In this document: positions 26,625-35,633 of the stretch, in pieces
Position numbering within the stretch: the first letter of the stretch is position 1
Layout: every line of letters begins with the position of its first letter
From: Chitinophagaceae bacterium
Lineage (GTDB): Bacteria > Bacteroidota > Bacteroidia > Chitinophagales > Chitinophagaceae
DNA length: 56,451 nucleotides
Assembly: GCA_025449935.1 (NCBI GenBank)
Contig: JANWIJ010000025.1
Location: 1 to 56,451 of the forward strand
Direction: 5' to 3'
Program-made: the position numbers and the translations under genes
The notes under the pieces: model-generated
What the model saw: only the letters and a program-made list of their open reading frames with translations
The model's database searches: none
What the model was told of the DNA's origin: nothing

Positions 26625-28259
26625 CTACTCAAACAACTCATACTTGGTTTTGGGGCGCCGTTCCTCGAGCCATTGGAAATTTTCAAGCCGCATGTCTTTG
26701 GGATCTTTTTGACGGATCGGCCAGATCGTTCCCGTGACCTTGCTTCTGAACACCACTTTCTGCAGGGCATCATTGGCAAAATAAATATCCATGAGATCAC
26801 ATTTGGATTCATTGATACCGGTATAAGCACTGTCCTCGTCCTGGATATAATAGATGCATTCCGCAAAACCCGCCGCCCGGACCGAATCAATGGAACCATC
26901 CCTGAAATAGGCATCCATCCGGGTGGACTTTACCTGGTTGTATATTTCAGGATCCATCCGGTTGACCAGGAAACTATTTTCAAAAACCTTTACCTGGTCT
27001 GCCTTTTTATTTTTGGTAAATACCAGGACCGTGTCGCCGGTAATCTGGCTTTCCTTTGCCCAGATAACAGGTTTTTGGAACAGCCTGAAAATAGAATCTT
27101 TAAAAGAATAAAATACGCTGTCACAAATGGCCTGTAATGAATCAGAAAAAATGCGGACATGCCGGTAAGCTTCAAAATAACGGTCAGTGCTGTCTTTGTT
27201 TTTTACATTTATTACCGTCGCCCCTTTTACGGTGTCCTTCACCACAGAATCCTTTGTTCCATACAAGTCAGTCAGCCGCGCAGTGAATAAGGTATCCGCC
27301 GTGATATAAATGGAGTCGTTATCCTGCTTTACAATCATCAATGGTTTGCGGGTAGCCAGGGTCCGGTCTTTTTTATTGTCGCGGAAAACCTCCCCGGCCA
27401 GGATCGTTGTCCCCTGCGCTGAATCAATGATGATAACGTTCCCAACCGCCTGGGAAGTGCCGGCACTGTCATCAAATGCGATGCGGTTGGCGATAATAGT
27501 TGTTTTGCCATCGCGGATAATGGGCCGCTGGCCAAATTCTGCTTTACCTGTTTGCAGGTTGTAATAGCCTTCCCGGGTCTCGATGGTCCTGCCGCTGCTG
27601 TCCCGGATAAAAGTTTGGGAGATAAATCTCGTGGTTTGTGTTTGTGTATTATACAGCAGTGAATCGGTGCGGATATAATAAGCGGGATCCTTGAGTTCAA
27701 CATTATTTTTAAAATAAACATCCCGGAGGTCTGCATAGTAGTATCCTTCCTTACTGGTGAGCACCGATTTCTTGTTGATCACTTTCCCGCCATTTTTATA
27801 AATGCCGATATTGCTGGTCATGTCATATTCAAGATCGGGGGTGGTCAGTGTTCCTTTGCCATCGGTCAGGCGAACGCCGCCGTCCAGGTAGGCCAGTTTT
27901 CTATCGATCAGGTAACGAAGATGGCGCGAGTAAATATGGGCGGTATCTGAATCGTTGATGTGAACATTCCCCCAGGCTTCAAATGTTTTGGCATTATTGT
28001 TTACGACGCAACTGTCGCAATAAAAAAGAGAATTGCCCTGCTTCAGTCTAACATTCCCCGCCAGGATCTGCAGCGTGGTGCTGTCATCGGCTTTTAAGAT
28101 CGTCAGGTGTCTTGATTCCAGGATTTCAATATCGGTTAATGTATCTTGCGCAGGAGCAATAGCCTGGCCGGTTGGTGAAACAACCTGGGCAGAAGAAAAC
28201 AGGGGGCTGATCAAAAACCCCGCAAGCAGTAAACAGCAAAATAGTTTTGTGTATCGCAT
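26625..28259 (-). CDS. OstA/LptA-like LPS transport protein
   Basis: The 544-residue protein has a signal peptide (LAGFLISPLFSSAQ). It is built of OstA/LptA-type beta-jellyroll repeats, starting with ESRHLTILKADDSTTLQILA and LKQGNSLFYCDSCVVNNNAK, the usual Bacteroidota OstA-like N-terminus. Such proteins are proposed to form the periplasmic LPS bridge that delivers to LptD, which is encoded 2.3 kb away. Its ATG overlaps the stop of the upstream MCE gene (TGATG), implying translational coupling. The C-terminus lies just before the heptamer array. Confidence 0.9.
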   Translation of the reverse strand: MRYTKLFCCLLLAGFLISPLFSSAQVVSPTGQAIAPAQDTLTDIEILESRHLTILKADDSTTLQILAGNVRLKQGNSLFYCDSCVVNNNAKTFEAWGNVHINDSDTAHIYSRHLRYLIDRKLAYLDGGVRLTDGKGTLTTPDLEYDMTSNIGIYKNGGKVINKKSVLTSKEGYYYADLRDVYFKNNVELKDPAYYIRTDSLLYNTQTQTTRFISQTFIRDSSGRTIETREGYYNLQTGKAEFGQRPIIRDGKTTIIANRIAFDDSAGTSQAVGNVIIIDSAQGTTILAGEVFRDNKKDRTLATRKPLMIVKQDNDSIYITADTLFTARLTDLYGTKDSVVKDTVKGATVINVKNKDSTDRYFEAYRHVRIFSDSLQAICDSVFYSFKDSIFRLFQKPVIWAKESQITGDTVLVFTKNKKADQVKVFENSFLVNRMDPEIYNQVKSTRMDAYFRDGSIDSVRAAGFAECIYYIQDEDSAYTGINESKCDLMDIYFANDALQKVVFRSKVTGTIWPIRQKDPKDMRLENFQWLEERRPKTKYELFE

Positions 28260-29251
28260 CAGTTTCCCCCGCCAGGAATAGTATCTTTTTTCGCAGGCGA
28301 AGTTATCGGCCCCGATTTATCTTTTCTGCCAAAGATTGATAAATTAACGTAGCGTTTGGGATTGGTACGGAGATCATCTACCAGTATCTCTACTCCAAGA
28401 ATGGCATCATACAGTTTATTGTAAAGCGCTTTATCATTGATCAAAGCCCCCAGCGTACCCTCCTTACCAGAGATCCTCGCGGCCGTTGTTTTCAACTGGC
28501 TGATCATGGCATTTAATGAATCGATGGTTGGTTTTAATTCCAGTGCGGCCAGTTTTTCAGAAGCCACTTTTGCATTGCTGATGGTGCTGTTGATATTATC
28601 AGTATTCTTTTTCAGTTCTTCGGTGATGTCCTGGGCATTGTTCAGTGTTTTGGCAAGAGGACCGGTCTGGTTATCCAGCAAACCGTTCAGGGAACTGCTG
28701 GCCCGGTTGAGGTTAGCCATTGTTTGCTGTATATTATTCCTGGCATCTGAATTAAGAACGCCGTTGATGCTTCCGAATATGGTACTGAGTGAATCGAGTG
28801 TACTGCGGACCTTGGTCAGGGTAGGAGTCAGCTGGGCTTTAACGTCATCCAGTATGCCCACATCAACCCGGGTAGTCAATGTATCACCGGGTTTAAGGAA
28901 TATGTTTTCTTTTCCCCGTTCGATAACAATATAGGAAGCGCCAACCAGCGGTGATGATATCAATGCTTTTGAATCCCGGGGAATATTTACTTCTTCATTA
29001 AGGTTGATGGTCGCCACGATCCCGGTCATATCTTTATCCTTTGCCTCCAGCGCATATACACTTCCGATGACATAACCATTTATTTTTACCTCGTTGGATT
29101 TTGACAAAGATCCCAGGTCATTAAAGACAGCATAGATCTTCTTGCTTTTTTTGAAAATATCCCTTCCCTTCAGGAAGTTGAACCCAAGAATAAGGACGGT
29201 AAGGGCAGAAATAGTAAGGATGCCGACTTTGGTTTCGTTGCTGATCTTCAT
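28259..29251 (-). CDS. MlaD/MCE-domain lipid transport protein
   Basis: The 330-residue protein has one N-terminal membrane segment (VGILTISALTVLILGFNFL). An MCE domain follows (about residues 35-120, KIYAVFNDLGSLSKSNEVKI and SPLVGASYIVIERG). A long helical/coiled-coil C-terminal half contains many Asn/Ser heptads (NLNRASSSLNGLLDNQTGPL). MCE proteins form hexameric rings that move phospholipids across the periplasm. No ATPase or permease partner is next to it. It overlaps the OstA-like gene by one base and follows the amidase gene by 130 bases on the same strand. Confidence 0.92.
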   Translation of the reverse strand: MKISNETKVGILTISALTVLILGFNFLKGRDIFKKSKKIYAVFNDLGSLSKSNEVKINGYVIGSVYALEAKDKDMTGIVATINLNEEVNIPRDSKALISSPLVGASYIVIERGKENIFLKPGDTLTTRVDVGILDDVKAQLTPTLTKVRSTLDSLSTIFGSINGVLNSDARNNIQQTMANLNRASSSLNGLLDNQTGPLAKTLNNAQDITEELKKNTDNINSTISNAKVASEKLAALELKPTIDSLNAMISQLKTTAARISGKEGTLGALINDKALYNKLYDAILGVEILVDDLRTNPKRYVNLSIFGRKDKSGPITSPAKKDTIPGGGN

Positions 29252-29381
29252 TCAATAGTTTTTGTCGTCTTTACACCTAACAGAGTGCCAAATTAACTAA
29301 TTATTTTTAAACGGGTTAGCTGCTTTAAAACAAAAAAGATGAACAAACGTTCACCTTTTCCGGTAATCAGGTTGGCCGAAG

Positions 29382-30404
29382 CTATTTTGACAGGGCTTTC
29401 TTTTCCTTTTGCTCGATCATTTCGAGGAAAGCTTTCGTGTTTTCTGAGGAACCCGGGTACTCATTCCTGGTCTTATCGTCTTTCCGGTCATCTTCCTGTT
29501 TGTCTTCCAGCCATTTCACATACTTTTTTAATGCCTTGACGATGCATTCAGATATCTCGTTCTGGCCGCCTTCGCTGTTCAGGTATTTCTCTTCATCGGG
29601 GTTGGAAATAAAGCCGGTTTCTACCAGCACACTGGGCATTGCGGTAGCCTGCAGCACCCAGATCCCCACACCGCGCTGCTTGACATCCCGGTCCACACGG
29701 CCAACATCGGCAAATTCATCCTGTACAAAACCTGCCAGGGTAGCGCTGCGTTTGAAATATTGTTTTGTCTTTAATAAGGTCATGGCAACAAACTCGGGTG
29801 ATTCCGGGTTAAAGTCGCCGTAATTTTTTTCATAATTCTCTTCGTTCAGCATAAAAGCATTTTCCCGGACAGCTATTTCTTTATCCTCGCTCTTATGGGC
29901 TCCCCAGATATACGTTTCGGTGCCTTTGGCCGTGCTGGGTGCTGTCCAGTAACGGTATTGCGGAACCTGTTTTGTTTTTTTCTTCCGGTTCTTTCCTTTA
30001 CCGGTGTAATAGGTAACGGTTTTGTGACCGATAACTTCTGACATGCGCTTACCGGGCGCGGAATTGACATGTATACAGAGGAAAAGATCTCCTTTATTTT
30101 CGTTGGCAAACTTTGCACGGGCATGCAGGGCAGGGTAGGTGTCGGTGGTGCGGGTAAATAACAATTTTATTTCGGGAAATTCTTTTTCGATCATCTTGCC
30201 CACTTTCAGCGATACATCCAGGCAAATATCTTTTTCATACGAATACACACCTTTGGCACCGGCATCAGTACCCCCGTGGCCCGGGTCAATGATAATGGTG
30301 CGGATGACTTTTTGTTTTGGGGTGGCCTTATCTTCCTTGATAAATGAAAAGATGGTGATGGAGAAAGAAGCGGCAAGGAAAACAAGAAAGGTTCGTTTGA
30401 TCAT
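29382..30404 (-). CDS. N-acetylmuramoyl-L-alanine amidase (Amidase_3)
   Basis: The 340-residue exported amidase cleaves the MurNAc-L-Ala bond of peptidoglycan. The N-terminal membrane/signal segment is followed by the zinc-binding motif IIIDPGHGGTDAGAKG, then CIHVNSAPGK with the second histidine and VLVETGFISNPDEEKYL with the catalytic glutamate. An insertion of about 90 residues between these blocks (VTYYTGKGKNRKKKTKQVPQ onward) is typical of Bacteroidota versions and may be regulatory. It is divergent from lptD with a 116-base promoter region between. Confidence 0.95.
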   Translation of the reverse strand: MIKRTFLVFLAASFSITIFSFIKEDKATPKQKVIRTIIIDPGHGGTDAGAKGVYSYEKDICLDVSLKVGKMIEKEFPEIKLLFTRTTDTYPALHARAKFANENKGDLFLCIHVNSAPGKRMSEVIGHKTVTYYTGKGKNRKKKTKQVPQYRYWTAPSTAKGTETYIWGAHKSEDKEIAVRENAFMLNEENYEKNYGDFNPESPEFVAMTLLKTKQYFKRSATLAGFVQDEFADVGRVDRDVKQRGVGIWVLQATAMPSVLVETGFISNPDEEKYLNSEGGQNEISECIVKALKKYVKWLEDKQEDDRKDDKTRNEYPGSSENTKAFLEMIEQKEKKALSK

Positions 30405-30474
30405 TTGTTTTTCATTTTATATATGGCAGACTTTATTCAAGGGTATCAGAATATTCACAAATTGTTTGCGGTCG

Positions 30475-30509
30475 CCCATAGGTCTCCAATGGATAAAGAT
30501 TTACATTTG
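30475..30509 (+). promoter_or_regulatory. lptD: Probable lptD promoter (TTTG-N23-TACATTTG)
   Basis: TTTG at 30475-30478 and TACATTTG at 30502-30509 match the Bacteroidota -33/-7 elements with a spacing of 23. The ATG is only 12 bases past the -7 box, so the mRNA would be nearly leaderless. Confidence 0.55.
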
Positions 30510-30520
30510 CTTCATACCTG

Positions 30521-33244
30521 ATGAAGCAAGTATACAAATTTAGGTCAATTTATTTTTTTTACGGGATACTAACTGCTGTTATATTTTATTCACAGACGTG
30601 GAAAACTGCAGCAGCAGGTATGCAGGTGCCGGATTTTCGCAGTCCTTTAACAAACAGGACTGATACCACCAGGCCTCCCGCGGTAAAAGACAGTATCCGG
30701 GTACTTACCCCTTCCAGGACCGATACTACCCGGTTGCCGTTGCCGGATTCGTTGCAAAAACAAAAAACAGACACGTTCTCCTTCAGGATGTCGAAGGATT
30801 CACTGGACGCTCCCGTGAAATACGAAGCGGAAGATTCAGCTGTTGTTCTGGTACAGGACAAAAAGATTTTATTGTACGGTAAGACAAAAACAGAATATAA
30901 GGATATCACCCTCACGGCGCCGAAAGTGGAAATAGATCAGCAGACCCAGGTGGTTACGGCGGTGAACAGCAAAGACAGTACGGGTGAAGTGGCCGAAGTG
31001 GCGCATTTCAAAAGCGGCGACAACGAGTTCACCAGCGACACTATCCGGTTCAACTTCAAAACACAAATAGGGCTTACCAAAAACACCTATTCGCAGCAAG
31101 GTGAATTCCTGGTGATTGGCGAAGTGGCGAAAAAAGTAAGTGAGAGTACCACTTTTATCAAAGGAGCTAGATTCACCACCTGCTTGCTGGATGATCCGCA
31201 TTTTGATATTAAGACCAACAAAATGAAAGTGATCAACCAGAAACTGGCTGTATCCGGGCCAGCCCACCTTGAATTTGAAGGAGTGCCTGTTCCTATTTAC
31301 CTGCCGTTTGGTTTTTATCCATTAAGCCAGGGAAGGCATTCGGGGTTGCTGCCACCGCAGTTTACCACCAATGAACAGTACGGCCTGGGACTGGAGGGAT
31401 TGGGATATTATAAAGTGATCAGTGATTACTGGGATGCAAAACTGTATGGCAATATTTATTCCTATGGGGGCTGGTCAGCAAATTTGAATCCGACTTACCG
31501 GAAACGTTACCGCTACAGCGGTGCATTTAACCTGAGTGTGCAGGTTACCAAGCTGAACTTTAAAGGCGACCCTGATTTTCTTAAAAACAAAAGTTATTTC
31601 GTAACCTGGAGTCATGCGGTGGACAGCCGGGCAAGACCCGGTACAAATTTTTCGGCCAGTGTAAACGCGGGTTCCACAAAATACAACCAGCTTGTCCCAA
31701 ACAGCAACCAGATAAATTTTCAAAACCAGCTGGGATCATCTATTGCCTATTCAAAATCCTGGGCAGGCAAACCTTATAACTTAACGCTGAGTGCCAATCA
31801 CAACCAGAATAACCTGACCCGGCTGATCAATGTCAGCCTTCCGGATGCTGGATTCACGGTGAGCACTCTCTATCCTTTCCAGAAAAAAGAATACGTGGGT
31901 ACGCTGAAATGGTACCAGAAACTGGGCGTGGGGTATAACGGTAACTTCCGGAACCAGGTGTCTTTTTATGATACGGCTTTTAAATTAAAGAACCTCATCG
32001 ACACGCTGCAATGGGGTGCACAGCATAGTTTCCCGATCACGATGTCGTTACCCCCTGTGCTGAATGGGGCGGTGATCATTTCGCCAAACGTAGCTTACTC
32101 ACAGGTATGGATAGCCCAGAAATTCAGGCGTAAATGGAATACCGCCAACCAGAAGGTGGATACAGTGATCAGCAAAGGATTTTTTATGGATCACCAGGTC
32201 CAGTTCTCGCTGAATTTTAATACCGCCATTTTCGGAACCTACCAGTTCCGTAAATCAAGGATCGTGGCGATCCGTCACGTCATACGGCCATCCTTCAGTA
32301 TTAATTACAAACCCGATCTTTCTAAATCACATTTTTACTCCGATACGGTGAACACTGATGGCGATGTCTTCCGGTTCTCGGAGTTTGAAGGGGCCTTGTA
32401 TCCCGGTTTTTCGGAAGGCCGGACCGGGGGTATAGGTTTCCAGGTGGATAATAACCTCGAGATGAAATGGCGATCAAAAAAAGATACCGGGGAGAGTGCC
32501 ATTAAGAAAGTCAAGCTGATTGACGGATACGGGTTTAGCACGGGCTATAATTTTTTACGCGATTCATTAAAACTGGATCCCGTTAATATTTACCTGCGCA
32601 CAACCTTATTTGAAAAGATCAGCATTACCGCCAATACTGTTTTAAATCCTTACCAGGTAAACGAGAAAGGGGCCATCATTGACAAATACGCCTGGGATGG
32701 AGGAAAGTTCAAACTGGGTACCCTTACTTATGGAAGCATATCCGTCAGTTCAAGCTTTAAAAGCAAACCCAAGGATCCCAAAAAAGAAGAACTGCGGAAG
32801 AAAGAGATCGAAACCCGCCTGAATGATCCATCCCTGATCGGGGACCAGCGGCGACTGCTGGATTATATGCAGTCAAACCCTTCGGAGTTTATTGATTTTA
32901 ATATTCCCTGGCAGGTAAACGTGGGCTATTCGTTATCTTTTTCCAACCGGCTGAAAGATGATTACAGCGGGTTTGAAAAGGACTTTACGTCCAACATAAA
33001 TTTCAACGGCAGTTTTAACCTGACGGCGAAATGGAATTTTTCGGCCAGCGGGTTTTATGACCTGGATACAAAAAAGCTGCAGACATTTACCATGGGTATC
33101 AACCGGGAAATGCACTGCTGGCAATTGTCCATTAATGTTACCCCGGTTGGGTTGTACCGTTCATTCAATTTTTCCATCAGCCCCAAGGCTTCCGTATTAC
33201 AGGACCTGAAGATCAACCGCACCAGGTCGTTCACCAATTTTTAA
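30521..33244 (+). CDS. lptD: Putative LPS assembly outer-membrane protein LptD
   Basis: The 907-residue protein has an N-terminal signal segment (FFYGILTAVIFYSQTW). An OstA-like jellyroll domain follows (about residues 95-240, ALTAPKVEID-like and IRFNFKTQIGLTKNTYSQQG) with FTTCLLDDPHFDI. A large barrel begins at VPIYLPFGFYPLSQGRHSG. The family inserts LPS into the outer leaflet. Neighbouring genes for an OstA-like bridge protein, an MCE protein and an amidase make this an envelope-assembly block. It overlaps the convergent plsC by four bases (TTAA). Confidence 0.9.
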   Translation: MKQVYKFRSIYFFYGILTAVIFYSQTWKTAAAGMQVPDFRSPLTNRTDTTRPPAVKDSIRVLTPSRTDTTRLPLPDSLQKQKTDTFSFRMSKDSLDAPVKYEAEDSAVVLVQDKKILLYGKTKTEYKDITLTAPKVEIDQQTQVVTAVNSKDSTGEVAEVAHFKSGDNEFTSDTIRFNFKTQIGLTKNTYSQQGEFLVIGEVAKKVSESTTFIKGARFTTCLLDDPHFDIKTNKMKVINQKLAVSGPAHLEFEGVPVPIYLPFGFYPLSQGRHSGLLPPQFTTNEQYGLGLEGLGYYKVISDYWDAKLYGNIYSYGGWSANLNPTYRKRYRYSGAFNLSVQVTKLNFKGDPDFLKNKSYFVTWSHAVDSRARPGTNFSASVNAGSTKYNQLVPNSNQINFQNQLGSSIAYSKSWAGKPYNLTLSANHNQNNLTRLINVSLPDAGFTVSTLYPFQKKEYVGTLKWYQKLGVGYNGNFRNQVSFYDTAFKLKNLIDTLQWGAQHSFPITMSLPPVLNGAVIISPNVAYSQVWIAQKFRRKWNTANQKVDTVISKGFFMDHQVQFSLNFNTAIFGTYQFRKSRIVAIRHVIRPSFSINYKPDLSKSHFYSDTVNTDGDVFRFSEFEGALYPGFSEGRTGGIGFQVDNNLEMKWRSKKDTGESAIKKVKLIDGYGFSTGYNFLRDSLKLDPVNIYLRTTLFEKISITANTVLNPYQVNEKGAIIDKYAWDGGKFKLGTLTYGSISVSSSFKSKPKDPKKEELRKKEIETRLNDPSLIGDQRRLLDYMQSNPSEFIDFNIPWQVNVGYSLSFSNRLKDDYSGFEKDFTSNINFNGSFNLTAKWNFSASGFYDLDTKKLQTFTMGINREMHCWQLSINVTPVGLYRSFNFSISPKASVLQDLKINRTRSFTNF

Positions 33245-33978
33245 TGATTGTGGCGGACATAAAAGTCCTGCATCAGTTGAAAGATATGTTCTTTCAGTTG
33301 CGCCGTGGTCATGGAACCGGGAGAGACAGCCGGCAGAAAATGCATTTCAATTTTTCCCGGGTGGAAATAAAATGTTTTGTTTAACGGCAACACTTTTTTA
33401 GTGTGCAGGATCACCGCAGGTATGATCGCTTTACCGGTTTCCGTGGCCAGGCGGAAAGCACCGTCATGAAATTTTTTCAAAGGTTCAGTGCCGCGGTTGC
33501 GGGTGCCCTCGGGGTAGATACACATATGAATGCCCTGGCGCAATACATTTTTCATTTTATCAAAACTTTGCCGGCGGCTTATTTCGCTGTTACGGTTGAC
33601 GAGCACAGCTCCCTTCATATAATAAAAACCAAAGAGCGGCACTTTGGTAAACGTTGATTTGGCAATCGTTTTATTGGCCCCGGGTATGAAGGGCGAGGAG
33701 AGGGGAACATCAAGCAGGGAATTGTGGTTGCAGGTGACAATATACGTTTCATCTTTTTTGAAATTTTCTTTGCCGGTTACTTTTACGCGGCAACCCACCA
33801 GCGGCAGCCAAACTCTCATCCAGGTCCTCGCGATAGCAATGAACAGCCGTTGCCCGGCCGGATCAGGCAGCAACCAGCAGAACATCGAGGGCAGGAATAT
33901 GATCAGGAAAGTAATGATAAAACTGATCATCGCCCAGGTGGCCATTATTCCTCCCCATATGTTCTTAAGCAGTTTCAT
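33241..33978 (-). CDS. plsC: 1-acyl-sn-glycerol-3-phosphate acyltransferase (PlsC family)
   Basis: The 245-residue membrane-associated acyltransferase makes phosphatidic acid from lysophosphatidic acid. It has an N-terminal hydrophobic stretch, the HX4D motif in CNHNSLLDVPLSS (about residue 81) and the substrate motif YPEGTRNRGTEPLKKFHDG. It follows ung by three bases on the same strand, so the pair is one operon. It is convergent with lptD and their stop codons overlap. Confidence 0.93.
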   Translation of the reverse strand: MKLLKNIWGGIMATWAMISFIITFLIIFLPSMFCWLLPDPAGQRLFIAIARTWMRVWLPLVGCRVKVTGKENFKKDETYIVTCNHNSLLDVPLSSPFIPGANKTIAKSTFTKVPLFGFYYMKGAVLVNRNSEISRRQSFDKMKNVLRQGIHMCIYPEGTRNRGTEPLKKFHDGAFRLATETGKAIIPAVILHTKKVLPLNKTFYFHPGKIEMHFLPAVSPGSMTTAQLKEHIFQLMQDFYVRHNH

Positions 33979-33981
33979 ATT

Positions 33982-34653
33982 TTATAAACTCCAGTCAATG
34001 GGATCGATCCCTTTACTCACAAGGTATTCATTGGTTTTTGAAAAATGTTTACATCCAAAAAAACCTCCATACGCGGAAAGGGGTGAAGGATGCACCGATC
34101 GCAGGATAAGGTGTTTTGTTTCATCCACCAGGGTTCTTTTTTCCTGTGCAAACTTTCCCCATAACAGGAACACGACATTTTTTTTCAGCCCGGATATTTT
34201 TTTGATCACCGTATCGGTAAAAGTGGCCCACCCGATCTTTGAATGACTCATGGGTTCACCGGCTCTTACGGTCAAGGAAGCATTCAATAAAAACACTCCC
34301 TGTTCTGCCCAGTGGGTCAGGTTGCCATGTGGTGGTGCCTGGATGCCAATATCATCCTGTAGCTCTTTAAAGATATTCACCAGGGATGGAGGTGGAGGCA
34401 CCCCGTACTGCACCGAAAAACAAAGCCCGTGTGCCTGGCCATGGCCATGGTAAGGATCCTGTCCCAGGATAACCACTTTAATTTTATCAAACGGGGTCGT
34501 ATTAAAGGCATTGAAAATAAGACTGCCCGGAGGATAGATGATCTTTCCCTGTGATTTCTCGATTTTCAGATGCTGGGGAATTTGCTGGAAGTAAGGCTGG
34601 TTAAATTCATCTTTCAAAACAGTTTTCCAGCTTTCTTCGATCTTTACTTCCAT
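33982..34653 (-). CDS. ung: Uracil-DNA glycosylase
   Basis: The 223-residue family 1 enzyme removes uracil from DNA in base excision repair. The catalytic water-activating loop is [20 protein letters not shown] (aspartate of GQDPYH). The uracil-binding segment is [12 protein letters not shown]. The leucine-loop/histidine motif is [18 protein letters not shown]. The length is normal. It is the first gene of ung-plsC, transcribed away from the tRNA-Arg terminator. Confidence 0.97.
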   Translation of the reverse strand: MEVKIEESWKTVLKDEFNQPYFQQIPQHLKIEKSQGKIIYPPGSLIFNAFNTTPFDKIKVVILGQDPYHGHGQAHGLCFSVQYGVPPPPSLVNIFKELQDDIGIQAPPHGNLTHWAEQGVFLLNASLTVRAGEPMSHSKIGWATFTDTVIKKISGLKKNVVFLLWGKFAQEKRTLVDETKHLILRSVHPSPLSAYGGFFGCKHFSKTNEYLVSKGIDPIDWSL

Positions 34654-34675
34654 GCCATTGAAATTTCGGTAAATG

Positions 34676-34707
34676 TAAAAAAGCGTCCTGATATTTCGGG
34701 ACGCTTT
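34676..34707 (-). terminator. Terminator of tRNA-Arg
   Basis: On the minus strand the stem AAAGCGTCC / GGACGCTTT with a 10-base loop ends in a T run. It starts two bases after the mature tRNA 3' end. Confidence 0.85.
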
Positions 34708-34708
34708 G

Positions 34709-34782
34709 TGATCCGGATTGGATTCAAACCAATGACCTATTGCTTAGAAGGCAATTGCTCTATTCAACTGAGCTACCGGACC
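34709..34782 (-). tRNA. tRNA-Arg (anticodon UCU)
   Basis: This 74-base cloverleaf has acceptor stem GGTCCGG / CCGGATC with discriminator A, D arm AGCTCAGTTGAATAGAGCA, anticodon stem ATTGC / GCAAT with loop CTTCTAA (anticodon TCT), and T arm ATTGGTTTGAATCCAAT. CCA is not encoded. A TATCTTTG promoter box lies just upstream and an intrinsic terminator just downstream. Confidence 0.96.
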
Positions 34783-34794
34783 TTTTAGGAGCGG

Positions 34795-34802
34795 CAAAGA
34801 TA
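34795..34802 (-). promoter_or_regulatory. Bacteroidota -7 box (TATCTTTG) of tRNA-Arg
   Basis: This is an exact TAnnTTTG match on the minus strand, 12 bases ahead of the mature tRNA 5' end. No -33 TTTG is evident. Confidence 0.55.
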
Positions 34803-34906
34803 ATTTAAATAAGGATGTAAGAAAGTAAAAATTGAATGCGGGTTATTCCCTCTTCCCACCTGCTTCCCTGCTGCACGGGAGCCCGGGATTCCACACCCGG
34901 TATAAA

Positions 34907-35419
34907 TCATTTATCGCCCAGCCGTAAACCATCCAGGAAAACATTCACTTTTGATTCCGGCAATTCTTTTTTACTATAGGCATACATAAAACCAATGTAG
35001 TTGCCATCGGTCCATGCTTTTATTTTCCATTTGTCACCTTCCGCATCTTCCCAGTAATCCAGTATGCCACGGGTATTTTCATCGTTATTCAGGCGGTGAC
35101 CCTTACCATACCCCGCTGATGTTTTGATATTGAAATTCGTTTTAAGGTAATCCACGTAGGAGATCATCAGGTCTTCCGCCATGACCAGGTTCGTAACCGG
35201 TTTGAGCAATTTAATACAGATCACCCCGTAGGTCACTTCACTGCTGATGCATTCCCCGGTATATACTTTAGAGGAATCTTCACTGTATTCAATTTTGTAT
35301 TTGGGTTCACAATAACCATAAAGTGAGCAGCCTGAATTGCTGACGGGGTATTTTTTCAGGGATTGAGCCTGGCCGGCCAGGACCGGTAAGAGGAATATAA
35401 ACAGCAGGGTAGTTTTCAT
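34907..35419 (-). CDS. Secreted hypothetical protein (170 aa)
   Basis: From ATG 35419 the protein has a clear signal peptide (MKTTLLFIFLLPVLAGQAQS). The mature part has paired cysteines (SNSGCSLYGYCEPKYK). I recognise no named family. An in-frame extension to 35452 would bury the signal peptide and is less likely. It is divergent from hutH and has no obvious operon partner. Confidence 0.75.
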   Translation of the reverse strand: MKTTLLFIFLLPVLAGQAQSLKKYPVSNSGCSLYGYCEPKYKIEYSEDSSKVYTGECISSEVTYGVICIKLLKPVTNLVMAEDLMISYVDYLKTNFNIKTSAGYGKGHRLNNDENTRGILDYWEDAEGDKWKIKAWTDGNYIGFMYAYSKKELPESKVNVFLDGLRLGDK

Positions 35420-35586
35420 GCTCAATTGTTGATATATGTAAAAATAGGCCATTTGCCGGGATGCGCATTGGGTGGTAAATGACTTATTCTGTTACTTTGA
35501 GTATTCAAGTTAATACGGATAATTATATAACTGTGCTGATCGGACGACAGCGGCTGCCGGGGTCGTTGCATCGATATGTTTTTTGT

Positions 35587-35617
35587 TTTGCGGCGGTGTA
35601 TAAAGCCAGTATTTTTG
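35587..35617 (+). promoter_or_regulatory. hutH: hutH promoter, exact Bacteroidota consensus
   Basis: TTTG (35587-35590), then 19 bases, then TATTTTTG (35610-35617). This is the full TTTG-N19-TAnnTTTG consensus. The start codon at 35634 is 17 bases past the -7 box. Confidence 0.78.
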
Positions 35618-35633
35618 AACCTTATTGCTTAAA

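Noticed and set aside
26510-26914. ORF through the AGTGGGT array
   Set aside because: It encodes a simple LPTTHY repeat and otherwise lies antisense or out of frame to the OstA-like gene.
33644-34246. 200-codon plus-strand ORF over plsC and ung
   Set aside because: It is antisense to two enzymes with complete catalytic motifs and has no family features of its own.
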